Assembly (NCBI GenBank): GCA_903789615.1
Contig: CAIFEV010000001.1
Span: forward strand, 186,001-250,000
Reading direction: 5' to 3'
Source of the DNA: an uncultured Lachnospiraceae bacterium
GTDB taxonomy: Bacteria; Bacillota; Clostridia; Lachnospirales; Lachnospiraceae
Length of the DNA: 64,000 nt
Part shown: one piece after another, positions 1 to 11,000 of the stretch
Position numbering within the stretch: position 1 is the stretch's first letter
Layout of the letters: each line of letters starts with the position of its first letter
Notes under the pieces: generated by a model
What the model saw: the letters and a program-made list of their open reading frames with translations, nothing else
Told to the model about the DNA's origin: nothing
Databases searched by the model: none
Made by a program: the position numbers and the translations under genes

Positions 1-54
1 ACTATAAGGATTCCCGGATCTGCTTCCGGGTATACCTCTGATGCGGACAAATGA
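1..54 (+). CDS. Possible 3' end of an upstream gene (partial)
   Basis: Frame 1 is open from the window edge to a TGA at 52-54 and would encode the C-terminal residues TIRIPGSASGYTSDADK. The stop lies 12 bp before the next gene and overlaps the region of its Shine-Dalgarno site, which is common inside operons. The other two plus frames close earlier. Seventeen codons are too few to identify a family, so this is only a possibility. Confidence 0.25.
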   Translation, partial: TIRIPGSASGYTSDADK

Positions 55-66
55 GGAGATACCGGC

Positions 67-474
67 ATGATCAGTCAGAAAAAAGTAAGGCTCATGGCTG
101 TTTCTGCCATCTATCGGAAACACGGCGGTGACAGGACGTTATATGCGGCGGAAGTTTCCAAAGTGCGTTACTGTGTCACGGAAGCTGTCCGGACGGGCTT
201 CATCACAGCCGCGGCACTTGTGTGCATAAAAATTCTGCAGTGCCTGGTAAACGGGCAGTGGGACGCAGCCGCGGAAGCCGTCCGGGTGACAGGTTTTCGT
301 GCGTTTTTCGGGCTGTTTCACCCGGCATTTGACATATGCTTTATCGGCGCATATATGCTGTTTGCGTTCTGGTGGTACGGAAAGAGCTATGAGAGCGTGT
401 CAGAAGAAGCAAAAAAGGAGAAGAACCGGCGGGAGCTGATCGCACGACTGGACCAGCCGCGGCGGACGGGCTGA
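67..474 (+). CDS. Small membrane protein of unknown function
   Basis: A 135-residue protein with no family I recognise. Two to three hydrophobic stretches are visible (about residues 42-62 and 78-105), ending in aromatic residues (FAFWWYG), then a charged cytoplasmic-looking tail with KKEKNRRE. The start ATG has a good GAGGAG site 8 bases upstream. Only 4 bp separate it from the next membrane protein, and that gene leads into cdaA, so it is probably the first visible gene of the c-di-AMP operon. A role in that system is inference from position only. Confidence 0.6.
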   Translation: MISQKKVRLMAVSAIYRKHGGDRTLYAAEVSKVRYCVTEAVRTGFITAAALVCIKILQCLVNGQWDAAAEAVRVTGFRAFFGLFHPAFDICFIGAYMLFAFWWYGKSYESVSEEAKKEKNRRELIARLDQPRRTG

Positions 475-478
475 AAGG

Positions 479-1474
479 ATGGGAACTTTACTTGAAGTAA
501 AGGAAAAAATCATTACATTTATCGAAGCGCACCGGAAATGGGTTGAACGATGCCTTCGTTTTGTTCTGGCGCTTGTTTCCATGACGGCGATCCTCTCGGA
601 ACTCGGATATTCCAGGGTGCTTGATCTGCCGTGGCTGAACCTGCTGCTGGCAGCCGGATGTGCTTTTTTTCCGGTCACAGCCACGGCTGTCGTTGACCTT
701 GTTCTGATCATTGTGCAGATCTACGGCTTTTCGAAGCTCCTGGCGTTCTCGGTGATGCTTCTCTTTCTGATCGTATATCTTCTGTATTACCGGTTCGCAC
801 CGAAGGCCATTCTGGTCTCGATGCTCACGATGCTGTGCGCCTGTTTCAGGATTCCGCTGTTTGTTCCGGTCCTCTGCGCCCTCTTTGTCACGGGACTTCC
901 GCTCGCGGGTGTTCCGGTAGGGCTGTTCCTGTTCTACACGGTCGACGCGATCGGCACGATCGAGAACACGCAGACGGTGCAGGAATCCATGAACGCGCAG
1001 GATCTGATCGCCTACACATACAATATGATCGCGGGGAGCCGGGAGATGATTGTAATCATCGCCTGCTCTCTCATCGCCCTGATCGTCGTCAGCTTCCTCA
1101 GAAGTCTGGCGGTGCCGCATGCGTTCAGTTACGCCGTCATTGCGGGAGCTGTCAGCGAAGCGGTTTTCCTTCTGCTCCTGAATATGTTTCTCAATGCGGG
1201 GATCCAGCTGGTCCCGGCTCTTGTCAGTATTGCCGCCGGAACATTTGCAGGTGAAATGGCGGTGCTTTTCCAGTATAATATTGACTATACGAAGTCTGAG
1301 CATCTGAGGATCGAGGACTCGGAATATTATTACTATGTGACGGCGGTCCCGAAGCAGAGACTGGCAAGAAAAGAACTCCGGATCACGCATATTAACGCCA
1401 GAAAGATAAAGTCCGGCGCGCCCGGTGCAGTGCAGGAGCACACTTCGGAGGGCAGTCCGTCTGACAGAAACTGA
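479..1474 (+). CDS. Polytopic membrane protein upstream of cdaA
   Basis: A 331-residue protein with roughly eight hydrophobic segments between residues 20 and 265 and a hydrophilic C-terminal tail of about 65 residues that contains a tyrosine run (EYYYYV) and many basic residues. I see no ATP-binding, catalytic or metal motif. It is packed between a small membrane protein (4 bp) and diadenylate cyclase (30 bp), so co-transcription with cdaA-cdaR is likely. It could be a membrane partner of the cyclase or a transporter-like protein. The family is not recognised. Confidence 0.65.
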   Translation: MGTLLEVKEKIITFIEAHRKWVERCLRFVLALVSMTAILSELGYSRVLDLPWLNLLLAAGCAFFPVTATAVVDLVLIIVQIYGFSKLLAFSVMLLFLIVYLLYYRFAPKAILVSMLTMLCACFRIPLFVPVLCALFVTGLPLAGVPVGLFLFYTVDAIGTIENTQTVQESMNAQDLIAYTYNMIAGSREMIVIIACSLIALIVVSFLRSLAVPHAFSYAVIAGAVSEAVFLLLLNMFLNAGIQLVPALVSIAAGTFAGEMAVLFQYNIDYTKSEHLRIEDSEYYYYVTAVPKQRLARKELRITHINARKIKSGAPGAVQEHTSEGSPSDRN

Positions 1475-1504
1475 ATCGGGAGTACACGAGAGGACTTTCA
1501 GACA

Positions 1505-2383
1505 GTGAATTTTGCAACCAGGATTTTCTCGAATTATTATATACCGTCCCTGCAGATTTCCAATGTGATCGAAATCGCCTTCATGGCGTTTGTTCTGTAT
1601 TACGTGCTTCTCTGGATCAAGAACACCCGCGCGTTCGCGCTTATGCGCGGCCTGATCATTCTGGCCGCCTTTTCCTTTCTGGCCGTCGCGCTGCAGCTCA
1701 AGACGCTCATCTGGATTGTGCAGCGGACATTCTCGGTCGGCTTTATCGCGCTCGTTATCATCTTCCAGCCGGAGCTGCGCCGGGTGCTTGAACAGCTCGG
1801 CCAGGGACAGCTCATGGGGAGACTCCTGAAAAACGGCAGCCGCGAAGATTCACGCGGCGAGCGTTTCAGCCGGCACACCGAGGATGAGCTTATCCGGGCG
1901 GCCTTCGCCATGGGATCCGCAAAGACCGGTGCACTGATCGTGATTGAGAAGAACATGGAGCTGGTTGAGTTCATCAAGACCGGCATTGAGGTCGACGGAA
2001 TTGTCTCCAGTCAGCTTCTTATCAACATTTTCGAGCACAACACGCCGCTTCACGACGGCGCTGTCATCGTACGGGGAGACAGAATCGTCTCGGCGACCTG
2101 CTACCTTCCCCTCACGGAGAATGTCAATCTCAGCAAGGCGCTCGGAACCAGACACCGGGCGGGCGTGGGCATCTCGGAGGTGACCGATTCGCTGACCATT
2201 ATCGTCTCCGAGGAGACGGGGGTGGTTTCGGTGGCGGAGAGAGGACGCCTGGATTACAATGTGACGAGGGAGGCTCTCATGCGCCGGCTGGAGGCGATCC
2301 GTTACCACGGAGGCTTCACGATTAAATCGCTCGGACTTTTCAAAAACAGGAAAAAGGCGGCCAATGAAGGAAAAGATTCTTAA
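1505..2383 (+). CDS. cdaA: Diadenylate cyclase CdaA
   Basis: Makes c-di-AMP from two ATP at the membrane, the messenger that controls potassium and osmolyte balance and cell-wall homeostasis in Firmicutes. The 292 residues show three N-terminal membrane helices (about 18-88) followed by a DAC (DisA_N) domain. Both signature motifs are present: DGA at 184-186 and GTRHR at 214-218. Length agrees with the CdaA class. Translation starts at a GTG with a GAGAGGA site upstream. The 3' end overlaps cdaR by 20 bp, the usual cdaA-cdaR arrangement, which implies translational coupling. Confidence 0.96.
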   Translation: MNFATRIFSNYYIPSLQISNVIEIAFMAFVLYYVLLWIKNTRAFALMRGLIILAAFSFLAVALQLKTLIWIVQRTFSVGFIALVIIFQPELRRVLEQLGQGQLMGRLLKNGSREDSRGERFSRHTEDELIRAAFAMGSAKTGALIVIEKNMELVEFIKTGIEVDGIVSSQLLINIFEHNTPLHDGAVIVRGDRIVSATCYLPLTENVNLSKALGTRHRAGVGISEVTDSLTIIVSEETGVVSVAERGRLDYNVTREALMRRLEAIRYHGGFTIKSLGLFKNRKKAANEGKDS

Positions 2384-3704
2384 CAATTTAACACTCAAGC
2401 TGCTGGCCGTCATCTTTTCCATCGTGATCTGGATTCTGATCGTCAACTCCTACGATCCGTACACGTCGGTGACGTTCAGCGGAATCAGTGTGACCCTGGA
2501 AAATGACGACGTGCTCACGGAGAAGGGATATTCGTACTCGGTGCTCGACGGCAGCCGGATTTCCGTCACGCTCTCGGGGCCTTCCAGCAAGGTGACGGCC
2601 CTCAACTCATCCAACGTGACAGCGACGGCGGATCTCTCAACGCTGCGGGACAACTCGGATTACGTGGACATCACCGTCCGGGTCATGAAAAATGGGCGCG
2701 CTGTGGAGGATGTGACGGCGACACCGAGCCAGACGTCCGTGCGGCTGAACATTGAGAACCGGAGCTCCCAGACATTTGATATACAGCTGACGACCGTCGG
2801 CGATCCGGAGAGCGGCTATGCGATCCTGAACAGCAGCATTACGCCGTCGTCTGTCACAATTTCCGGATCTTCAAGCGATGTCGGAAATATCGCCCTCGTC
2901 GCTGCCGTCTACGATGTGAGCGGACTGAATCATGATATTGATGACACCGCGTCCATTGTGCTGTATGATTCGTCCGGAAATACGGTAGGCACGGATAATC
3001 TGAGCCTGTCCACACGGGAAGTCCGGTACACCGCGGATGTGTCTCTGAGCAAGGAGGTTCCGCTCATTCTGACGACGTCCGGAAAGCCGGCCGCAGGATA
3101 CAAGGTGAGCCAGGTGACACCGGATTCGGACCGGATCACGATATCTGGAGATTCCGAGGTTATCAGTCAGATCAGTGAGATCGCAATCCCGTCGGAGGCG
3201 CTGAATGTCGAGGGACTGTCCGATTCCACCACGTTCCGGCTCTGGATCGAGGATTATCTGCCTTCGGACATCTCTCTGGTGAGTGACAGCATGATTTCCG
3301 TGCGGGTGGAGATCGGGCCGGAGGCATCCGGCACCATCACCGTACCTGCCTCTGCTGTGAAAGTGACCGGCGTTTCGGACGGACTGAGTGCGCAGGTGAG
3401 CGGAAAGGATCTGATCGTTCAGGTTGAAGGCTCACAGAACGGAATAACGACGCTTACAGCGGAGGGCCTTGGTGCTGCGGTGAGTGCCGCGGGACTTTCG
3501 GAGGGGACACAGACGGCAGCTGTTACATTCTCCCCGCCGTCCGGTGTGACGGTCACGGGCGAGTACAGGATGACCCTGACGATCACCCGTGGGCCCCAGG
3601 CACAGACGACGTCAGCTGCGCAGGGAACCAGGCAGACCGCGGAAAAAAGTACTGTCCGGACGGACACGGAATCAGAGGAGGAAAGCGTGCTGCCCGGGAA
3701 CTGA
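2364..3704 (+). CDS. cdaR: YbbR-domain protein CdaR, regulator of CdaA
   Basis: A 446-residue protein with one N-terminal membrane anchor (about residues 10-28) and an extracytoplasmic part made of repeated YbbR modules, seen as recurring stretches with a VTLSGPSSKV or VTISGSSSDV type core. The C-terminus is a Ser/Thr/Gln/Glu-rich tail. In the family CdaR binds and modulates CdaA from outside the membrane. It overlaps cdaA by 20 bp. An HPr-type gene follows after 16 bp where glmM is often found in other Firmicutes. Confidence 0.93.
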   Translation: MKEKILNNLTLKLLAVIFSIVIWILIVNSYDPYTSVTFSGISVTLENDDVLTEKGYSYSVLDGSRISVTLSGPSSKVTALNSSNVTATADLSTLRDNSDYVDITVRVMKNGRAVEDVTATPSQTSVRLNIENRSSQTFDIQLTTVGDPESGYAILNSSITPSSVTISGSSSDVGNIALVAAVYDVSGLNHDIDDTASIVLYDSSGNTVGTDNLSLSTREVRYTADVSLSKEVPLILTTSGKPAAGYKVSQVTPDSDRITISGDSEVISQISEIAIPSEALNVEGLSDSTTFRLWIEDYLPSDISLVSDSMISVRVEIGPEASGTITVPASAVKVTGVSDGLSAQVSGKDLIVQVEGSQNGITTLTAEGLGAAVSAAGLSEGTQTAAVTFSPPSGVTVTGEYRMTLTITRGPQAQTTSAAQGTRQTAEKSTVRTDTESEEESVLPGN

Positions 3705-3720
3705 AGGAAGGAGAGCAACG

Positions 3721-4017
3721 ATGGTCAGAACGCAGGTTACGATCAACTGCCGCAGCGGGCTTCACCTGCGGCCGGCGACGGCTATGTGCACGGAAGCGCA
3801 GAAATATGAGAGCGCCATCCGGCTGTTTTATGAAGGAAAGTCGGCCAATGCCAAGAGTGTTCTCTCGGTCCTGGCCTGCGGCATCCGGGACGGCGCCAGG
3901 GTGGAATTCACGGCAGAGGGACCGGACGAGGAAAAAGCCCTGAAAGCAGTTGTACAGGTTCTTCTGGAAGCGCTTGAAACCGGGGCGGATGACGGCGGGG
4001 AACTGCCGCGTGCATGA
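3721..4017 (+). CDS. ptsH: HPr-family phosphocarrier protein
   Basis: A 98-residue HPr-like protein. Active-site His15 sits in the motif SGLHLRPA and the regulatory serine is at position 46 (AKSVLSVL), both at canonical positions, so the protein could accept phosphate from enzyme I and be phosphorylated by HPr kinase. A longer open frame exists upstream, but the ATG at 3721 follows an AAGGAAGGAGAG site directly and gives the right HPr length, about ten residues longer at the C-terminus than usual. The neighbours cdaR and phosphoglucomutase are unusual company for ptsH. It may be a second HPr rather than the general one. Confidence 0.85.
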   Translation: MVRTQVTINCRSGLHLRPATAMCTEAQKYESAIRLFYEGKSANAKSVLSVLACGIRDGARVEFTAEGPDEEKALKAVVQVLLEALETGADDGGELPRA

Positions 4018-4059
4018 AAGCCGAAGAGAGTGTATTAAGGATTTAAGGAGGATAGAAAA

Positions 4060-5787
4060 ATGGGTTACATGGAAACGTACCGCGAATGGATGAGCAATCC
4101 GTACTTCAGCGAAGAAGCGCGCCGGGAACTGAAGAGCATCGAAAATAATCCGGATGAAATTGAAGACCGTTTCTACCGGGACCTTGAATTCGGGACCGGC
4201 GGTCTGCGCGGAATCGTAGGGATCGGCACAAACCGGATGAACGTCTATACGGTTCGGAAAGCGACGCAGGGTCTTGCAAACTTTATCATCAAAGAGGGCG
4301 GAGCTCACAGGGGCGTTGCCATCTCCTTTGACTGCCGCCGGATGAGTCCGGAATTTGCCGACGAGGCGGCAAGATGCCTTGCTGCAAACGGCATCGTTGC
4401 CTACATCTTCCCGTATCTGAAACCGACGCCGGAGCTATCCTTTGCTGTGAGAAAGCTTCACTGCATCGCCGGGATCATGATCACGGCCAGCCACAATCCG
4501 CCGGAGTACAACGGCTACAAGGTGTACTGGGAGGACGGCGCGCAGATCACAGCTCCAAAAGACAGACAGATCATCTCCGAAGTTCAGGCGGTGACGGACT
4601 TCGCGGACGTGAAGATGATGGATAAAGAAGAGGCGATGGTGAAGAACCTCTACCGCATCATCGGATATGATATGGACGACGCATATGTGGCGGCGCTTCA
4701 CGGGAACTGCCTGAACGAAGAGCTGATCCGCAGGGTTCAGGATGATCTGAAGATTGTCTACACGCCGTTCCACGGAACCGGCAATGTTCCGGTCAGACGG
4801 ATTTTAAACGATCTGGGCTTTACCCATGTGTATGTTGTCCCGGAGCAGGAGAAGCCGGACCCGGAGTTCACGACACTCGCGTATCCGAACCCTGAGGATC
4901 CGAAATCCTTCACATATGCGCTCGCGCTGGCAAAAAGAGAAGACGCGGACATCATTCTGGCGACCGATCCGGATGCGGACCGTCTGGGCGTCATGGCCAA
5001 AGACAGCAAAACCGGAGAATACAGGTCCTTTACCGGCAATATGTCGGCGATTCTCATCGCGGAGTACCTCCTTTCGCAGAGAAAAGAGAAGGGGCTGCTG
5101 CATAAAAACGGCGCGCTGGTGACGACGATTGTTTCTACCAACATGGCCATCCCGGTGGCGAAAGAATACGGCCTTCACCTGGTCGAGGTCCTCACCGGCT
5201 TCAAGTACATCGGCGAGCAGATCAAGTTCTTTGAGAAGAATCATGACTGGGTCTATGAGTTCGGGTTTGAGGAGTCCTATGGGTGCCTTGTCGGCACGCA
5301 CGCCAGGGACAAGGATGCGCCTTCTGCCGTCATGGCGCTCTGTGAGGCAGCGGCTTACTACAAGAGCAAGGGCCTGACCCTGTGGGATCAGATGCTGAAC
5401 ATCTACGAGAAGTACGGCTATTACCGCGAGGGACAAAAGTCCATCACGATGAAGGGAGCGGAGGGCGCGAAGGAGATCGCGGCGCTCATGGAGAAGCTCC
5501 GGAACAATCCGCCGAAGAAGATCGGCCGCTGGGATGTACTGGAGTTCCGCGACTACAAGAAGGGCACGACGCTTGATACCAGGACCGGTGAGCAGGGAAA
5601 GACAGATCTTCCGGAGAGCAATGTGCTGTACTATGACCTCTCCGACGGCGCCTGGTGCTGTGCGAGACCGTCTGGCACAGAGCCCAAGATCAAGTTCTAT
5701 ATGGGTGTGCGTGGAAGCAGCCTTGAGGATTCGGCGTCCCAGCTTGAGGAACTGACGAAAGCGGTCGAAGACAACGTAAAGGCGTGA
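4060..5787 (+). CDS. pgcA: Phosphoglucomutase / phosphomannomutase (alpha-D-phosphohexomutase)
   Basis: Interconverts hexose 1- and 6-phosphates, mainly glucose, feeding UDP-glucose and glycogen synthesis. All four family loops are visible in 575 residues: FGTGGLRG at 44-51, the phosphoserine loop TASHNP with Ser144, the Mg2+ loop DPDADR at 303-308, the sugar-binding GFEESYG near 400 and the phosphate-binding RPSGTEPKIK near 545. Length fits PgcA-type enzymes rather than the 450-residue GlmM normally found next to cdaAR. The start has a strong AAGGAGG site. It is likely the last gene of the cdaA operon. Confidence 0.93.
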   Translation: MGYMETYREWMSNPYFSEEARRELKSIENNPDEIEDRFYRDLEFGTGGLRGIVGIGTNRMNVYTVRKATQGLANFIIKEGGAHRGVAISFDCRRMSPEFADEAARCLAANGIVAYIFPYLKPTPELSFAVRKLHCIAGIMITASHNPPEYNGYKVYWEDGAQITAPKDRQIISEVQAVTDFADVKMMDKEEAMVKNLYRIIGYDMDDAYVAALHGNCLNEELIRRVQDDLKIVYTPFHGTGNVPVRRILNDLGFTHVYVVPEQEKPDPEFTTLAYPNPEDPKSFTYALALAKREDADIILATDPDADRLGVMAKDSKTGEYRSFTGNMSAILIAEYLLSQRKEKGLLHKNGALVTTIVSTNMAIPVAKEYGLHLVEVLTGFKYIGEQIKFFEKNHDWVYEFGFEESYGCLVGTHARDKDAPSAVMALCEAAAYYKSKGLTLWDQMLNIYEKYGYYREGQKSITMKGAEGAKEIAALMEKLRNNPPKKIGRWDVLEFRDYKKGTTLDTRTGEQGKTDLPESNVLYYDLSDGAWCCARPSGTEPKIKFYMGVRGSSLEDSASQLEELTKAVEDNVKA

Positions 5788-5986
5788 ATTCCCGGCCCTG
5801 CGGGAGCGGTTTTCAGACGCGGTTTCAGGCGGCGACCTGAGCAGCAGTAATCCGTAATTCTTTATAGACGACAAATTTATATCATAGTTCGAACACAATT
5901 CGTTCACAAAGCGCTGATATAGTTTAATTTGTCAAAAGGAAATACGGGCGCAGGCCTGAAAACAATATCTGAGGAGACGAGAATTT

Positions 5987-7462
5987 ATGAAAGAGTATGG
6001 CAATAACGAATACGAGAACGAAGAATCCCGCAGTTCCGGTCAAAATGGCGGCCAGAATCAGGGAAAGGAAGGAAGCACTTCGGCAGATTCTGACGGTTGG
6101 CACAACGAGTCGCGTGAAAACGGGACATGGCAGAATCAAAGCGGTCAGAGTGAACAGAGCGGCAGCGGTTTCTATCAGAACAGCAGCGGCAGCGGATACT
6201 ATCAGAACGGTTTCTACCAGAACACGGAGAGTCAGAATCCGAAGAAAAACCGGCCGCACAGGAGCCATCCGACAGCGAAAAAAATCGGAGCGCTGGTGCT
6301 CTCGGCGATTCTTTTCGGCGGTATCGCCGGCGGCGTGATGGTCGGCGTTCAGAAAGTTGCGGGGACGGGAAGCTCCGGAAATGTGACGATTCCGACGACT
6401 ACTTCGGTGAGCAGCAGTACGGGCAGCGGCGACACGGTTTCATCCGTGAGCGAACTGGACGTCGAGTCCATCGCGTCGTCCGTGCTCCCGGCGATGGTTG
6501 AACTGTCCGGAACGTATACCGCGACATCCAACAACATGTACTGGTTCGGCGGGAACAACACGCAGACGTACACGACAGCCGGGACCGGCATTATCATCGG
6601 TCAGAGCGATGACTCCATCGTCATCATGACCAATGCGCATGTCGTGACGGATGTGAGTGACCTGACGGCGACGTTCAACGACAGCTCGACGGCTTCCGCA
6701 AGCGTCGTGGGGTCCCGTTCCGACAAGGATGTGGCGGTCGTTAAGGTCAGGCTCTCGGATCTGTCTGATTCCACGCTCAGCCAGATCGCGGTCGCCACAC
6801 TCAACACCGACACGTCTGCTCTTAAAGTCGGTGAACCGGTAGTCGCCATCGGCAATGCACTCGGTGAAGGCCAGTCCGTGACGAGCGGCATCATTTCCGC
6901 AACGGGCCGTTCCATCACGGTCAACAACTATACCTATGATGACCTGATCATGACCGACGCTGCCATCAACTCCGGCAACTCCGGCGGCGCCCTCCTCAAC
7001 TCGAAGGGCGAGGTCATCGGTATCAACTTCGCGAAGTCCAGTGATGACGGCGTGCAGAACATGGCATACTCGATCCCGGTCGGCGATGTGATCGACCTGG
7101 TGCAGAGCATGAGCACCAATTCCAGCCGTGAGGCGGTTCCGGACGGTGAGAAGGGATTCCTTGGTGTCAGCGGTGTGGACATCACGTCTGACATCTCCAG
7201 CACCTACGGCTATCCGCAGGGCCTGATGATCCGCTATGTCCAGGCCGGATCGGCGGCTGAGTCGGCGGGACTTGCCGAGTACGATGTCATCACGGCACTT
7301 GACAATCAGACCGTTACGTCCCAGAGCAGCCTGAGCTCTCTGCTGAAATACTACAAGGCCGGCGAAACAGTGACAATAACGTACTATCATCTCGACAACA
7401 ACCAGTATGTGGAGAAGACGGTTGATGTGACACTCGGCAGCAGACCGGCAAATTCCCAGTAA
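5987..7462 (+). CDS. htrA: HtrA/DegP-type membrane serine protease with PDZ domain
   Basis: A surface quality-control protease of 491 residues. A hydrophilic, cytoplasmic N-terminal 95 residues, very rich in Asn, Gln, Ser and Gly with repeated FYQN/YYQN motifs, precedes one membrane helix (about 99-121) and a Ser/Thr linker. The trypsin-like domain carries His218 (TNAHVV), Asp248 (SDKDVAVV) and Ser332 (NSGNSGGAL). One PDZ domain occupies about 385-480. The start has a GAGGAGA site. It stands alone, bounded by a 199-bp gap and a terminator. The low-complexity head is longer than in most HtrA proteins. Confidence 0.94.
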   Translation: MKEYGNNEYENEESRSSGQNGGQNQGKEGSTSADSDGWHNESRENGTWQNQSGQSEQSGSGFYQNSSGSGYYQNGFYQNTESQNPKKNRPHRSHPTAKKIGALVLSAILFGGIAGGVMVGVQKVAGTGSSGNVTIPTTTSVSSSTGSGDTVSSVSELDVESIASSVLPAMVELSGTYTATSNNMYWFGGNNTQTYTTAGTGIIIGQSDDSIVIMTNAHVVTDVSDLTATFNDSSTASASVVGSRSDKDVAVVKVRLSDLSDSTLSQIAVATLNTDTSALKVGEPVVAIGNALGEGQSVTSGIISATGRSITVNNYTYDDLIMTDAAINSGNSGGALLNSKGEVIGINFAKSSDDGVQNMAYSIPVGDVIDLVQSMSTNSSREAVPDGEKGFLGVSGVDITSDISSTYGYPQGLMIRYVQAGSAAESAGLAEYDVITALDNQTVTSQSSLSSLLKYYKAGETVTITYYHLDNNQYVEKTVDVTLGSRPANSQ

Positions 7463-7501
7463 ACTGGCGCGAAGCAAAATCGAACAGGCGTTAATATTCA
7501 G

Positions 7502-7539
7502 GGCGGCTTCTTCATGCATGAGAGGGAGCCGTCTTTTTT
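7502..7539 (+). terminator. Intrinsic terminator after htrA
   Basis: A 7-bp stem, GGCGGCT pairing with AGCCGTC (one G-U), is followed directly by six T residues and further T-rich sequence. It lies 40 bp after the htrA stop. Confidence 0.75.
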
Positions 7540-7571
7540 GCTTTTTTTAGAAAATAACAATGCGGCGTTTA

Positions 7572-7599
7572 TTGCGCGCCGCGCGGGAGCGGGTATAAT
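7572..7599 (+). promoter_or_regulatory. Promoter for the clpX-like gene
   Basis: TTGCGC, a 16-bp spacer and a consensus TATAAT, 33 bp before the start codon. The consensus -10 and its position after a terminator support a housekeeping-sigma promoter. Confidence 0.65.
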
Positions 7600-7632
7600 T
7601 TAAGGCAGTACTGCAGGAATCGAGGAAAGAAT

Positions 7633-9123
<1,491 letters not shown>

Positions 9124-9130
9124 CAAATGA

Positions 9131-10591
<1,461 letters not shown>

Positions 10592-10628
10592 TACAGGCAG
10601 CCGGGAACGGTGAAAATTTAAACAGAAT

Positions 10629-10676
10629 AAGCTGCTGCAATCCCTTCTGTACCGGGGCTGCGGCAGCTTTTTTGTC
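10629..10676 (+). terminator. Intrinsic terminator after gdhA
   Basis: AAGCTGCTGCA pairs with TGCGGCAGCTT (one G-U) around a loop of about 20 bases and is followed by a T tract, 38 bp after the gdhA stop. Confidence 0.85.
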
Positions 10677-10758
10677 CGCAGGGCGGCGTTTGGGAAAAGG
10701 TTTGTCCGCTTTTTTCTTCAGCCGCTTTTTACACCGCTGCGCATAACCGGCTGTCAAG

Positions 10759-10787
10759 TTGATTTTTCAGAATTCAGAATGTAGAAT
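10759..10787 (+). promoter_or_regulatory. Promoter for the 10.8-15.5 kb operon
   Basis: TTGATT, a 17-bp spacer and TAGAAT just downstream of the gdhA terminator and 41 bp before the small ORF at 10829. Confidence 0.6.
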
Positions 10788-10828
10788 GATACTGATTTTG
10801 TCACAAAGCGGATAAAGAAGGACCAGCC

Positions 10829-10987
10829 ATGCTCAATTTTGACGAAGAGATCAAGAAGTTCCAGCGCAGCCTCGAGGTAGAGGACGCGGAGGATACGATA
10901 TACAACAATGATGTCCCTGACATTTCGGATCTGATCAGCCAGCTGATGCAGGAAGCTGCCGCGTCCGGAAACAGAAACAGTCACTGA
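10829..10987 (+). CDS. Small acidic protein, 52 residues, unknown
   Basis: ATG to TGA gives 52 residues beginning MLNFDEEIKKFQRSLEVEDA and ending NRNSH. It is acidic and helical-looking, with no membrane segment or cysteine. An AAGAAGGA site lies 9 bases before the ATG, and its stop is 13 bp before the next start, so the ribosome-binding and operon context support a real gene. It sits between a good promoter and a zinc-ribbon/TPR membrane protein and may act with it. I do not recognise a family. Confidence 0.6.
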   Translation: MLNFDEEIKKFQRSLEVEDAEDTIYNNDVPDISDLISQLMQEAAASGNRNSH

Positions 10988-11000
10988 AAGGCAGGGAGAC

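Noticed and set aside
488-1441. 317-residue minus-strand open frame opposite the membrane protein gene
   Set aside because: Its translation is rich in Arg, His, Asp and Gln without any fold, as expected from the shadow of a hydrophobic GC-rich gene; the plus strand has ribosome site and membrane pattern.
3589-3720. N-terminal extension of the HPr gene
   Set aside because: The extra 44 codons overlap cdaR in another frame; the ATG at 3721 has the ribosome site and puts His15 and Ser46 at canonical positions.
4804-5907. 367-residue minus-strand open frame over the phosphoglucomutase gene
   Set aside because: Shadow of a well-conserved enzyme gene; composition is not protein-like.
5788-5986. 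Promoter or terminator in the gap before htrA
   Set aside because: AT-rich with partial hexamers such as TTCACA and TATAGT, but no pair with acceptable spacing and no hairpin with a T tract, so nothing is called.
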